The notes beneath the pieces are model-generated. The model had not been told where the DNA came from. It saw only the letters and a list, made by a program, of their open reading frames with translations, and made no database searches. From assembly GCA_028564675.1 (NCBI GenBank), contig JAOVVO010000161.1, forward strand, positions 1 to 64,000: 64,000 nt of DNA, in the 5' to 3' direction. This document shows, piece after piece, positions 59,801-64,000 of this stretch (within the stretch, counting starts at the first letter, position 1; every line of letters starts with the position of its first letter). Source of the DNA: Onchocerca lupi (Eukaryota; Nematoda; Chromadorea; Rhabditida; Onchocercidae). The position numbers were made by a program, and so were the translations under genes.

Positions 59801-61915
59801 TAGTGATTCCATCATATCTGTAAAACAATCGAAAGGTGTGCAAAGTGGTTGTTCGCAGCGGAAGACATGCGCTAATATGGGATTTACATATTGCGGCGGC
59901 TCTTTTGTTTGCGTCGATTTTTGGAAAGGACCATTCTGTACATGTCCAGAAGGAGCACAGGTAAATTTATCGTTCTACTTTATAGGTAGAAGAGATTGGT
60001 TTATAGGTAAAAGTTCTGTTAGCTAATCAATTGTTTAATTTCATTTGTTTTAAACATATGAGGAATTTTGAGAACTTTCAAGGTGCTAGAACCGAAATTG
60101 AAATATTAATGAAGTTTTTTTTTAGGTATTACTTGGAGCTAATGGTGAATTGGTCGGTTGCGGTGAAACATTAGCTGTTAGTAGCCTTGGTATTTCCAGT
60201 CCTGCGATCATTCTCATCCTTATATGCTTAATTTTATTAATCAGTATGTGAATTAACATGTTGACTACTTTATTTCATTGATTAGTATATAACTGGTTTC
60301 ATTAAGTAGCATGTAAATTGAAAAATGAAACTTAATTCAAAATAATTTTTGAAATTTCATTTAAGCAAATCATTCATTATGCATTTGTATTATTAATCAA
60401 CATTTTCAAAATAATTTATAGTAATGGTACTATTGATGGTTGTGTATACTCGACGTCATACACCACCATTTGAGCCTGTTCGTCCGGAAGAGTTGAACCG
60501 TGATAACTTGAGGCCATATGATGTAGAAGGAGGCGGTGAAGCTGATAATGATCAGTACAATATCACTAATCTTCGTAAACCGGTTATACCAATCGAGGAA
60601 AATGGCGTGAATGGCTACGCACATCCTGCGTATCCCACGCAACGTACATCGATAGGTTTGAAATTCAGAAAATTTTTTAAATTTAATGAACACCATCTTA
60701 GAAATTAAAATTTTTTTTTTCAAAATAAAATTAAATTTTGTTCTCAAGCCAAAATATCTACGCTTCTCTTTTAATATATTTTATGTTGCAAACATTTTCT
60801 GTTAGTGAAAATAGTTTACAAAAAAGAGAATTATGTGAAATTTATCTTTAAAGCTTGATACCAAAAGATGCTACTTTATATTGGCCGATTACGATAAGAT
60901 AGTTTAAATAATCAAGCAGTATTTCGTATTTGATGCACTGCTCATTATTCTCAAATAGGATTTCTCATGCGAATGTTGTCATTCAAGAAACATCAAATTT
61001 TAATTCAAACTTGCAATTTAGATGATAAACTTAACAGCAGAATCAAGAATTTGGAGGCAGATCCAGATGCTACAGCACCATACGATGAATTACGAATTTA
61101 CGATGATGAAGGCGATAATATATCAAGGTTTGTTATTCGTTATTTTTCAATACTTTTTCTCTTCTGTTAATGCGCAAGAATTACATAGCTCTCATAATTT
61201 TTCTTTTATAGGATATATCTTGAGTATTTTATGGAAATATGTGATTGACAGATGCAGAAAAAGAAGCTTTAGGCAAACTGGGAAACATTATATTGAAAAA
61301 TTATTACAGCAATTCTAGAATTTGAATATTTTAGGATAACGCTTGAGTCGCTTGAATCAACTGATGATGCAGCTGCTACGGGCACTCTTGATCAAGAGGT
61401 AAATATCCTTGTTTATGTATTAAATTAATAATTAGGATGGTTTGAATAAATGAAATTCAATATTAACAATATTAGCATATGTGATCTAGACATATGAAAT
61501 TTCGTTGATTCTTCTATGTGATTTTTAAATTTCAGATTTTACTCGATTATTTTTTTTTCGAATTTTATGAATAACAGTTAGTAAAACTTCTGCTGACTTT
61601 CACAAGCAGGATTTTAGCATTTATACTACAGTTAGCACCTATCTCAGAGTTCAAATTCATCATATATCTTAAGCCATTTTAATTTGCGATTCTATCAATT
61701 ATCATAGCTACATTTGACAAAAGATATAATGCATGATTATTGTCATTTCAGAAGTTTTTGAGATAGTACTACATAGATCTAAAAATGCCAACAGGACATT
61801 ATTTTAAATAATAACATTACTGTATAAAACTTTTAGATTTTTAAATTTTCAGATTGAAAAATGGGGACCACGCTTTAATAATTTAGCCGATATATATGGT
61901 AAGAGAGAGAAATGA
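7525..61915 (+). CDS. hmr-1: HMR-1-like classical cadherin, long (B-type) isoform, 5'-partial
   Basis: Homophilic cell-adhesion receptor of the plasma membrane that binds p120/JAC-1 and beta-catenin/HMP-2 (known for the family). Exons: 7525-7649, 8438-8504, 9138-9271, 9521-9627, 9805-10013, 10107-10126, 11584-11818, 11959-12161, 12401-12541, 12645-12720, 12879-13028, 13181-13293, 13474-13650, 13766-13899, 15779-15956, 16168-16335, 16907-16974, 17635-17788, 18088-18227, 18346-18599, 19006-19149, 19328-19437, 19741-19935, 20167-20367, 20730-20814, 21320-21474, 21583-21667, 21936-22086, 22319-22424, 46868-47097, then the shared exons 50918-61915 listed under the short isoform. All junctions are GT-AG and in phase. 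The result is about 2598 residues with 14 complete EC repeats after a partial one, PCCD, EGF, LamG, EGF, LamG, EGF, one TM helix and a cytoplasmic tail. The start codon and signal peptide are not seen. Family assignment is strong; the exact orthologue name rests on architecture. Confidence 0.9.
10107..10126 (+). CDS. hmr-1: 20-nt microexon of the cadherin (EVKDHNS)
   Basis: The exon ending at 10013 leaves one base of a codon, whereas the exon at 11584 must start on a codon boundary, because the other phase hits a stop at once. A 20-nt exon between AAAGCAG and GTAAAT repairs the phase exactly and encodes E-VKDHNS, giving QLIEVKDHNS followed by NDLKKINITV. The flanking introns would be 93 and 1457 nt. 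An alternative acceptor three bases upstream (AAAG) would add one alanine. The call is inference from phase and splice sites. Confidence 0.6.
11584..13899 (+). CDS. hmr-1: Cadherin exons 7-14: three EC repeats
   Basis: From the DVNDNAPIF linker in exon 11584-11818 the first EC continues in 11959-12161 (QADDKDHNENG, then NVTATDCGEPPLSS) to linker NSNDEAPIF in exon 12401-12541. The second uses 12645-12720, where the intron follows the DRDTG turn, and 12879-13028 (VVARDDG), and closes with DVNNNKPEF in 13181-13293. The third covers 13474-13650 (VVATDEDAPPNG and a FDREE core motif) and 13766-13899, ending in DVNDNAPQF. EC landmarks (IDPDTG-type turn, LDRE/FDRE, AxD) are clear throughout. The two middle linkers are degenerate relative to DxNDN. 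The last exon ends two bases into a codon, and the next intron is 1.9 kb because it carries a mitochondrial insert. Confidence 0.9.
13766..19149 (+). CDS. hmr-1: Cadherin exons 14-21: three EC repeats, two with unusual linkers
   Basis: After DVNDNAPQF the first EC continues across the NUMT intron in 15779-15956 (VFADDADAPQN) and 16168-16335, and closes with HEKQQSAPQW instead of DxNDN. The next EC is split over 16907-16974, 17635-17788 and 18088-18227. Its N-terminal part reads RCLAIPGDG where AxDxD is expected, and it ends DKNDVVPRF. The third uses 18346-18599 (VKAEDADSPGPQSE, then FDREKNDSFIFDVEARD) and reaches DINDNAPNF in 19006-19149. Exon 18088-18227 ends two bases into a codon and the acceptor at 18346 completes it. 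The first EC-EC junction here lacks calcium ligands on both sides. Confidence 0.88.
14159..14183. repeat. (TA)n microsatellite
   Basis: A run of AT dinucleotides inside the cadherin intron, about 470 nt from the mitochondrial insert. It is likely to be length-polymorphic. Confidence 0.9.
14650..15260 (-). pseudogene. cytb: Cytochrome b (mitochondrial) pseudogene fragment in the nucleus
   Basis: The minus strand encodes broken pieces of cytb covering about the first half of the protein. The region SPASFTW lies near 15250-15230, the helix segment GSIFEIMLMFQIF near 15210-15170, IMFEVNLGW near 15145-15115, LYLH-like IYLHIF near 15070-15050, WGQIIYWAAIVVTN near 14815-14765, and SIHFILP near 14672-14652. 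In life cytb is the haem-binding membrane subunit of respiratory complex III. Here nuclear-code stops (TGA for Trp) plus true TAG/TAA stops and frame changes rule out a product. It lies antisense to the host cadherin intron. Weaker similarity below 14650 may be further cytb remnant. Confidence 0.85.
15335..15395 (-). pseudogene. trnR: Mitochondrial tRNA-Arg (ACG) remnant
   Basis: On the minus strand the arrangement CTGA-TTACGGC-TAAG forms a four-pair anticodon arm with a 7-nt loop containing ACG. One stem pair is broken, where CTGA would need TCAG. ACG is the nematode mitochondrial tRNA-Arg anticodon, and trnR lies just upstream of cytb (with trnQ between) in filarial mitogenomes as I recall. 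The acceptor stem could not be drawn confidently. The position between the nad-like frame and cytb supports the call. Confidence 0.5.
15392..15600 (-). pseudogene. Mitochondrial nad-type 3' end (nad6 suspected)
   Basis: A minus-strand frame extremely rich in Phe, Leu, Val and Asp ends with a short polar tail and a TAG stop directly before the tRNA-Arg remnant. Composition (T-rich, TTT/TTA/GTT codons) and position match the end of a mitochondrial NADH dehydrogenase subunit. From filarial gene order this would be nad6; from the C. elegans order nad2 is also possible. There is no decisive motif, so the identity is tentative. It is part of the same nuclear insert as the cytb fragment. Confidence 0.4.
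16383..16563 (+). repeat. Dispersed intronic repeat, copy 1
   Basis: About 180 nt, starting in a stretch like TTTTCAATTCGGGTTGCTAT and including CATTCCGGAAAATAACTTTT. It closely resembles 22497-22672 in the same orientation, with point differences and short gaps. It lies in the intron after exon 16168-16335. No coding potential is seen; it could be a short nonautonomous element or an old duplication. Confidence 0.8.
17010..17207 (+). repeat. Two-copy tandem duplication of about 77 nt
   Basis: TAATCAAATATTAAATTT..., GGTTTTGAGATCATTCAT and GTCTGGAC occur at 17010-17086 and again at 17130-17207 in the same order. A spacer made of ATTGATTAATCAA-type repeats separates them. It lies in the intron between exons 16907-16974 and 17635-17788. 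Confidence 0.85.
19006..22424 (+). CDS. hmr-1: Cadherin exons 21-29: three EC repeats and the start of a fourth
   Basis: Exon 19006-19149 (DINDNAPNF, VKAYDLDR) joins 19328-19437 (LFVKEPLDYEK) and 19741-19935, closing with DINDNAPQF. Exon 20167-20367 carries LDRDPPAG and VVQAIDDNG, and 20730-20814 gives DINDNAPIF and GTIDENRDPG. Exons 21320-21474 (VTATDYDDP), 21583-21667 (KLDRE, VRAVDKGTPPLE) and 21936-22086 (DVNDNEPYF, ISALDKDTEA) follow. Exon 22319-22424 ends VGVLRVKK on a codon boundary, directly before the giant intron. The acceptor for 21320 was chosen by phase: the better-looking TTCAG at 21291 would meet a TAA three codons in. Confidence 0.88.
22497..22672 (+). repeat. Dispersed intronic repeat, copy 2
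   Basis: Partner of 16383-16563. Shared landmarks are TTTTCAATTCGAGTTGCTAT, the TTTTTAGTTTTTCT stretch and CATTCCGGAAAATAACTTTT, in the same order. It sits just inside the giant intron, 70 nt after the last exon before it. The two copies are 6.1 kb apart. Confidence 0.8.
23515..23746. repeat. Foldback element: imperfect inverted repeat with about 90-nt arms
   Basis: The left arm (23515-23606, starting ATCAAGAAGTGAATTTCGTA and containing TTTCTAAAATTTTTAGTCA and CATCGCCTAATTTAAA) is the near reverse complement of the right arm (23654-23746, containing TTTAGGCGATTTGGATGAAT and ending TTCATTTCTTGAT). The loop is about 47 nt. The size suggests a MITE-like foldback or a long hairpin transcript. 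No flanking target duplication was established. Confidence 0.8.
28878..28972. repeat. (CA)n and (GAT)n microsatellites
   Basis: A short CACACA run (about 28878-28900) is followed by a GATGAT run (about 28939-28965) in the giant intron. These are simple repeats with no further signal seen. Confidence 0.85.
30030..30132 (+). repeat. Three-copy degenerate tandem repeat (about 40 nt)
   Basis: The unit TTGAAACTAAAATCTGTGA... is repeated three times with changes: TTGAAACTAGAATCTGTGA and ATGAAACTAAAATCTATGA. Each full copy ends near TTGCAT or CTGCAT. Noncoding. Confidence 0.75.
32756..32847 (+). repeat. Two-copy 28-nt direct repeat, period 64
   Basis: CCAACTTGGGATTAATAGGA...AGTAGCCA at 32756-32783 recurs as CCAACTTGGGATCAATGAGA...AGTAGCCA at 32820-32847. 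It is noncoding and lies in the giant intron. Confidence 0.8.
32961..32981. repeat. (GGAT)n microsatellite
   Basis: A short run of GGAT units inside the giant intron. Confidence 0.9.
33120..33730 (+). repeat. Diverged repeat array, about three units of 200 nt
   Basis: Blocks with GATAAGATGATAAAAGGTGG, GATATGGTAAAAGATGGAGT and GATATGATAAAAAAAAAGGT start near 33130, 33353 and 33525. They are followed by related text (ACAATCTCGAGAA twice, ATATCATTTTTGAAACT and variants). It is an old tandem amplification with no coding frame. Confidence 0.6.
35043..35256 (+). repeat. Minisatellite, about six 36-nt units
   Basis: The unit AGAATTTTGCTGATAATGAT... followed by GATAATGACTT-type sequence repeats about six times with a period near 36 nt and moderate divergence. 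Because 36 is a multiple of three, long but repetitive open frames exist on both strands (Ile/Ser/Lys/Leu on the minus strand). These are repeat artefacts, not a protein gene. Confidence 0.85.
37772..38003 (+). repeat. 134-nt period tandem duplication
   Basis: GTTGAGTGAGAATCATTTCT... through TTCCGATCATAAGTTCTTCA occurs at 37772 and again at 37906, nearly identical. A one-base indel falls near ATTATAAAGTTTTG versus ATTATAAGTTTTG. The high identity suggests a recent duplication. It lies in the giant intron. Confidence 0.9.
40640..40990 (+). repeat. Degenerate tandem repeat array (about 40-nt units)
   Basis: Phrases such as ATTCAGATTACACTTTAAT, ATTCAGATCACACTTTAGA, ATTCAGGTCACATTCTTAG and ATTCAGTTCGCACGTGAAA recur every 35-50 nt, with intervening TTCTACnTTAGTATTCAG-like text. 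It is a diverged minisatellite in the giant intron. Confidence 0.7.
42731..42951. repeat. Two interleaved perfect inverted repeats
   Basis: GTGAGTACCATAAAA (42736-42750) is the exact complement of 42850-42864. AAACTTTAAATTACAAC (42766-42782) is the exact complement of 42935-42951. The arms occur in the order L1-L2-R1-R2, so the two pairings cross. Noncoding. Confidence 0.85.
46868..47097 (+). CDS. hmr-1: Long-isoform-specific exon: end of one EC, first half of the next
   Basis: Starts on a codon boundary after TTTATAG with LLDYEDP (an LDYE/LDRE core motif), continues IRVYDGRYSATTKVHIELQ, then linker DRNDNPPV and the first strands of the next EC (YVQLHEDAWLGKQVARFTVQ, then DADAND). It ends GCTGT|GTGAGT, two bases into a codon, and joins 50918 (codon GTA, then FRINRQ). 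This is the last exon of the part unique to the long isoform. The short isoform replaces it with the exon starting at 47253. The first EC half encoded here is homologous in position to the one in that alternative exon. Confidence 0.92.
47098..47252 (+). promoter_or_regulatory. Likely 5' leader and start region of the short isoform
   Basis: Only 155 nt separate the long-isoform exon from the ATG at 47253. At 47161-47165 there is a good acceptor (GGAATTTTCAG|CATG), which could receive a spliced leader or an upstream noncoding exon. If it is used, the leader is 87 nt and contains two overlapping 16-codon upstream reading frames starting at ATG 47167 and 47171. No TATA box is evident. The leader and promoter position are inference from the position of the signal-peptide exon. 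Confidence 0.45.
47253..47542 (+). CDS. hmr-1: Alternative first exon of the short isoform: signal peptide plus half an EC
   Basis: ATG 47253 opens MLWRLLILITLCISSSSSSV, a clear secretion signal with cleavage probably near VVEG/QEL. A 50-residue linker rich in Asn, Ser and Lys follows, then VVTLTKNLTEDTPVGTLIAT and FRARDKDS, the first strands of an EC domain. The exon stops at TTGAC|GTAAGT, two bases into a codon, exactly the phase of the long-isoform exon 46868-47097, and joins 50918 to give HNLTFRINRQ. The upstream frame is open for another 119 codons but lacks protein character, so this Met is preferred because the signal peptide starts there. NLT sequons at two places could be glycosylated. 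Confidence 0.88.
47253..61915 (+). CDS. hmr-1: HMR-1-like classical cadherin, short (A-type) isoform, complete
   Basis: Transmembrane adhesion receptor; in C. elegans the short form is the junctional epithelial cadherin that links to HMP-2, HMP-1 and JAC-1. Exons: 47253-47542, 50918-51051, 51321-51480, 51789-51868, 52212-52369, 53645-53830, 54313-54450, 54573-54728, 55055-55279, 55516-55811, 56112-56331, 56460-56606, 57568-57813, 58076-58288, 58711-58871, 59025-59154, 59712-59960, 60126-60243, 60422-60655, 61022-61127, 61335-61398, 61853-61915. Lengths sum to 3774 nt, an exact 1257 codons plus stop, which agrees with the family (about 1220 in C. elegans as I recall). Order: signal peptide, two recognisable EC repeats, PCCD, EGF-LamG-EGF-LamG-EGF, TM, p120-type juxtamembrane motif, beta-catenin site. 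The C-terminus may differ if the donor at 61899 is used. Confidence 0.9.
47543..50917 (+). other. 3.4-kb intron after the alternative first exons
   Basis: Both alternative exons splice across this region to 50918 (donors at 47098 and 47543; acceptor ATTTTAG). It contains a TGCATG word at 47790 about 250 nt downstream of the short-isoform exon, and a diverged direct repeat (CAATCAGGAGAAGATGATAG near 48241 and CAATCAAGAGGAGATTGATA near 48419). The rest is AT-rich DNA with homopolymer runs. No gene is seen. Confidence 0.75.
50918..52369 (+). CDS. hmr-1: Shared exons: last two EC repeats
   Basis: Exon 50918-51051 carries the second half of the EC whose first half is isoform-specific (FRINRQTDPKRQFSIDQSG, RLDREE, LIVEAVDP). 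Exon 51321-51480 closes it with DVNDNAPVPY and begins the last EC (VFMENTDP, EIRAYDPDT). Exons 51789-51868 and 52212-52369 complete that repeat (MIVTAKQRLDREAEFPG, then SVYIIIGDE). The junction GDE|NDNPM to exon 53645 is the typical transition from the last EC to the membrane-proximal module of invertebrate classical cadherins. All exon ends are in phase. Confidence 0.92.
53645..55279 (+). CDS. hmr-1: Shared exons: primitive classic cadherin domain (PCCD), N-terminal part
   Basis: Four exons (53645-53830, 54313-54450, 54573-54728, 55055-55279), each starting and ending on codon boundaries, encode about 235 residues. The opening NDNPMRDGEMTIFVNSYLG, then GRVYVEDKDDWDLPDK, is a strong match to the signature of the nonchordate classical cadherin region that follows the EC repeats in Drosophila CadN/DE-cadherin and worm HMR-1. 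Cys-containing sequence near the end (MCKFTVCDKGCQTVHYANE) leads into the EGF exon. In the family this region takes part in proteolytic processing and membrane-proximal folding. The processing site is not visible here. Confidence 0.9.
55516..55811 (+). CDS. hmr-1: Shared exon: end of PCCD, EGF-1 and start of LamG-1
   Basis: Begins QGIVVSANQTVVVGVNAW, then DTCICPVF, and contains a six-cysteine EGF-like module (CQANLCLNSGVCHNTYPGFF, then CECRNN...LRCQG). The following TRSFDGKGFAWFKPVPACTS is the first strand pair of a laminin-G domain. Ends ACTAA|GTAAGT, two bases into a codon. Standard for classical cadherins of protostomes. Confidence 0.93.
56112..57813 (+). CDS. hmr-1: Shared exons: laminin-G domain 1 and start of EGF-2
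   Basis: Exon 56112-56331 reads QANGLLLYNGP, YEDYVVLRLVNGRIQADLM and LNDGKWHTVTLSQDGK, the canonical LamG core. It ends at AAA|GTTTGT and joins 56460-56606 (LIELIIDNCYTI). Exon 57568-57813 has LamG-closing IGGVAPLSG, MSFKGCIRDLMVNN, then GCELTEDACG and the opening cysteines of EGF-2 (YCLHGECISD). The 961-nt intron 56607-57567 holds no visible gene. LamG domains in these cadherins sit in the membrane-proximal complex; ligand unknown. Confidence 0.92.
58076..59960 (+). CDS. hmr-1: Shared exons: rest of EGF-2, laminin-G domain 2 and EGF-3
   Basis: Exon 58076-58288 closes EGF-2 (KCLCDPGYGGDRCDIPF) and opens LamG-2 (KWVEFGPGSFVEYDV). Exons 58711-58871, 59025-59154 and the start of 59712-59960 complete it, ending FRGCVGTFRWQHINLPL. 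A Ser/Asp-rich insertion (DDSSSGDSSRTDSDS) then precedes a third Cys-rich EGF-like module (GCSQRKTCANMGFTYCGG, then CVDFWKGPFCTCPEG). LamG-2 is less conserved than LamG-1, as in other invertebrate classical cadherins. Introns here are AT-rich and otherwise empty. Confidence 0.9.
60126..60655 (+). CDS. hmr-1: Shared exons: transmembrane helix and p120-binding juxtamembrane motif
   Basis: Exon 60126-60243 ends EGF-3 (ELVGCGE) and starts the hydrophobic helix (SSPAIILILICLILLI). The helix is completed in 60422-60655 (MVLLMVVY) and is followed by the stop-transfer YTRRH, so an intron interrupts the TM segment. The juxtamembrane core RPYDVEGGGEADNDQYNITN corresponds to the EGGGE-containing p120-catenin site of classical cadherins. 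The exon ends ATCGATAG|GTTTGA, one base into a codon. Confidence 0.93.
61022..61915 (+). CDS. hmr-1: Shared exons: beta-catenin-binding tail and stop
   Basis: Exon 61022-61127 (IKNLEADPDATAPYDELRIY, then DDEGDN), 61335-61398 (ESLESTDDAAATGTLDQE) and 61853-61915 (IEKWGPRFNNLADIYG) form the highly conserved catenin-binding region; the final WGPRFxxLADxYG is a hallmark of classical cadherins. Reading straight through gives GKREK and a TGA at 61913-61915. However, a consensus donor (TATG|GTAAGA) at 61899 offers splicing to downstream acceptors in the same phase, so the true last residues are uncertain. Ser/Thr in ESLESTDD are where CK-type phosphorylation occurs in the family. Confidence 0.92.
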
Positions 61916-62086
61916 AATGAAAAGCATTTCTTCCAACTGGTCTCATTTTATTTTTCATTGTTCTGTTGATAATAATTATAAATTTTGAATACCGTTATAG
62001 TTGTCGCAGCTATTTCCCATAATTTACCTTCTCTAACCATTTTTTAAAATACCTTTATCTTGCGTTTTTTTGTTATTCGTTTTTAG

Positions 62087-62097
62087 AAGCAAGATGA
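62087..62097 (+). CDS. Possible alternative terminal exon (short)
   Basis: From the donor at 61899, the acceptor TCGTTTTTAG at 62086 is in phase and gives LADIY-EAR followed by TGA. The acceptor is good but the coding gain is three residues, so it may also simply be an intron in the 3' UTR. A poly(A) signal AATAAA lies at 62132. Confidence 0.25.
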
Positions 62098-62131
62098 TAA
62101 TTTATCGCTTGAACATTAAAACTAGTATATA

Positions 62132-62137
62132 AATAAA
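62132..62137 (+). terminator. Candidate poly(A) signal AATAAA
   Basis: Canonical hexamer 217 nt after the read-through stop at 61915. It would serve a transcript ending in GKREK or in EAR. Confidence 0.4.
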
Positions 62138-62910
62138 ATGATGAATTTTTGACCAAAGTTAAGCTTAGCTAAAAGACACTTTCGCAGTATGATAATGATA
62201 TACTGAAGCTCCAATTTGTTCGAGCATAATTCTAGCTAATTGTTGTTGTTACAAAATTATGTTGTGTATACTTTCTAATAGGAATTTCTTGTCTTTTTTT
62301 AATGCTAATTTTGTTACTTCGAGCTTAATTGTGCTTATCAAACAAAAAAAACTTGCACAGATTATTTGATTTATTTCCTTCCTCCATCTCCTGCATATTT
62401 GTACTTTGATTTTTATAAGCCTAAATTTGATTTGAAGTCATAAACATTTTAATCTTACATTTCTTGCAATATTTGTGTATTGTATAGAATGTTCATTATA
62501 GAACTGCTTTTTTTATCTAAAACAATACTACATCATGATCAAATCATTAGTAATTTAAGCTTTATTAAATCGTTGAAATTGTTGCATTTGATCTGTGTTT
62601 TACGATATGTTTCCAATGTCTTTTCTGATTGTATCTATCAGTTGTGCGATGGCATTTGCATGATAAATTTGATATTTCTATGTCATCAATATTGTTTAAT
62701 ATCTGTTTTTTTTTTCTCTTCTTTTTACTGCCTCATTTTGAAATCTTTCAAAAATATATTTCCTTTCCTTCCTTTTTTTCATCTGTTCTGCACTTCCATG
62801 TCAGAAGTAATTTTGCTTAATTTCTTTCTCCTTTCCCAAATATTTCTAGCACTTTTTGCGGCAAAAACGATAAAATTCTGTAAACAACTATTTTTTTTCT
62901 GATATTTTAG

Positions 62911-62981
62911 ACAAGAAAGAAGAAAAGTTAGAACAGTTGGAAATTTGCGATCAGGAAATATCCTCAAAGACTGAAATTTAA
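62911..62981 (+). CDS. Possible alternative terminal exon (KKEEKLEQLEICDQEISS)
   Basis: Acceptor GATATTTTAG at 62910 is in phase with the donor at 61899. The joined frame encodes D-KKEEKLEQLEICDQEISS-KTEI and a TAA at 62979-62981, a charged, non-random 24-residue tail. Both isoforms would then gain 18 residues net. The intron would be 1012 nt. This competes with read-through to TGA 61913. I cannot decide without transcripts. Confidence 0.45.
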
Positions 62982-63363
62982 ATCGAAGTTGAGGATGTGA
63001 TTTCCTGGGAATAATTTTGTGCATTGTTGTTATCACTTTTCCAATGTTTGTTACTTATTTGAAGGTGCTTTTCTCACATTACTGAAAATTGAGTCATTTT
63101 TTACTATTTTGCAATTTCAACAACTGTGCCGCTATTTGAAACACTGCTGCTATCAGAATTATCATCCCAATTAACTCATTTTACCTTTTACTCGAAGTTA
63201 CTTAAGATGCTTGTTGAACTGAAATTAATTGTAATTTAACTGCACTCTCACAATTACTCATATATAGGAAATTTGGAGCGAAAATTCATTTTTCGATTTT
63301 CCATTCAATTGCGGTGATTTTTTGATTCTCTAACCTTAATCTTATTTTTATGAAAGTCAAATC

Positions 63364-63369
63364 AATAAA
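63364..63369 (+). terminator. Candidate poly(A) signal AATAAA (distal)
   Basis: Canonical hexamer 383 nt after the stop of the candidate 62911 exon. It would serve a transcript using that terminal exon. A single hexamer in AT-rich DNA is weak evidence. Confidence 0.3.
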
Positions 63370-64000
63370 TCTAAATCAATATCACAAGTAGGTGAGAATG
63401 CAAAATTCCAACTATTTTAATTATGAAGTTGTAAATGTTTTTTATTGGTTTCTGTTTTTGTTCGTATATTTTTTCAAATGTTCAAAATTCTTTCCATACA
63501 GTGATTTTTGTTCGGAAAAAAAAAATTCCTTCACCGATTGAATCTTAAAACTTTATCGCTCTTGGCCTTTCAACTAAGGACCATCAGATTGTTACGTAGA
63601 AGTTACAAGGATTCTTAAAGTGCTTTCATCTTCTGAAATTTTCCGGTAAAGAAGCATTTCACGTCATCTCACGATCTGAACTATATCCGGCATGAAATAA
63701 TCTTTGAATTCGCCTAATTCATACTTCAGGGAGAACTTTGTTGACAACAGTTACTTATATTTAAAACTAATTTTGATGAAAAACACATTGGGCCTGAGAT
63801 TTTAGTTATTTGAATACGTTTGAGAAATGCATAGCTTTGAATATTCCCGCAAACAAATCAAAGCAAACGAACATTTTATTTTATCTTTTTAAAATGTTAA
63901 CATAATGCATTCCAAACTTTGATCTCGCCTTATATGATAAGTGATTACAAGTTTGATTCTAAATTGATATATTTTTAGCGATTGACCAAATGGTTTATTA

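Larger units (their letters stand above)
61916..64000 (+). other. 3' UTR and downstream region
   Basis: Apart from the two candidate terminal exons, the stretch holds AT-rich sequence without a supported gene on either strand. The open frame at 62480-62902 is Phe/Leu/Ser-rich and looks like translated T-rich DNA. AATAAA occurs at 62132 and 63364. Confidence 0.65.

Noticed and set aside
62480..62902. 140-codon + strand frame downstream of the cadherin
   Set aside because: Phe/Leu/Ser-rich translation of T-rich DNA, no domain, and it overlaps the polypyrimidine tract of the candidate acceptor at 62910.

Overview
The window is AT-rich animal DNA with intron-containing genes. Exons are short (mostly 60-250 nt), acceptors are usually TTTTCAG or TTTAG, and the introns are T/A-rich. 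The one gene recognised is a classical cadherin with the architecture of nematode HMR-1 (N-cadherin type): cadherin (EC) repeats, a primitive classic-cadherin region, EGF and laminin-G domains, one transmembrane helix, and a short catenin-binding tail. A fossil mitochondrial insert whose remnants read under the invertebrate mitochondrial code (TGA=Trp, AGA=Ser) also fits a nematode. The very long AT-rich introns and the apparent order of the insert suggest a spirurine/filarial-type worm; that last step is inference.

Layout on the + strand. 1-7524: no supported exon. This is probably intron or 5' flank of the long isoform, whose start and signal peptide are not seen. 7525-22424: 29 exons of the long (HMR-1B-like) form, carrying the end of one EC repeat and then EC after EC; one intron (13900-15778) holds the reverse-oriented mitochondrial fragment. 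22425-46867: a single 24.4-kb intron with minisatellites, a foldback element and no recognisable gene. 46868-47097: the last exon specific to the long form. 47253-47542: an alternative first exon with ATG and signal peptide for a short (HMR-1A-like) form. 50918-61915: 21 exons shared by both forms. 61916-64000: 3' region, with two possible alternative terminal exons and poly(A) signals.

I chained all 51 long-form exons by hand and every junction is in phase. The short form closes as 1257 codons plus stop, close to the roughly 1220 residues I recall for C. elegans HMR-1A. The long form gives about 2598 residues in this window; about 300 N-terminal residues appear to be missing, judged against my recollection of the C. 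elegans protein. Both isoforms share the PCCD, EGF/LamG, transmembrane and catenin-binding parts and differ in how many EC repeats they project. They would therefore use the same p120- and beta-catenin-type adhesion machinery with very different reach.

Points most worth a second look: the mutually exclusive half-EC exons that create two isoforms; the cytb-containing NUMT; a 20-nt microexon; three competing C-termini; EC linkers that have lost calcium ligands; and a foldback element and several tandem repeats in the giant intron.
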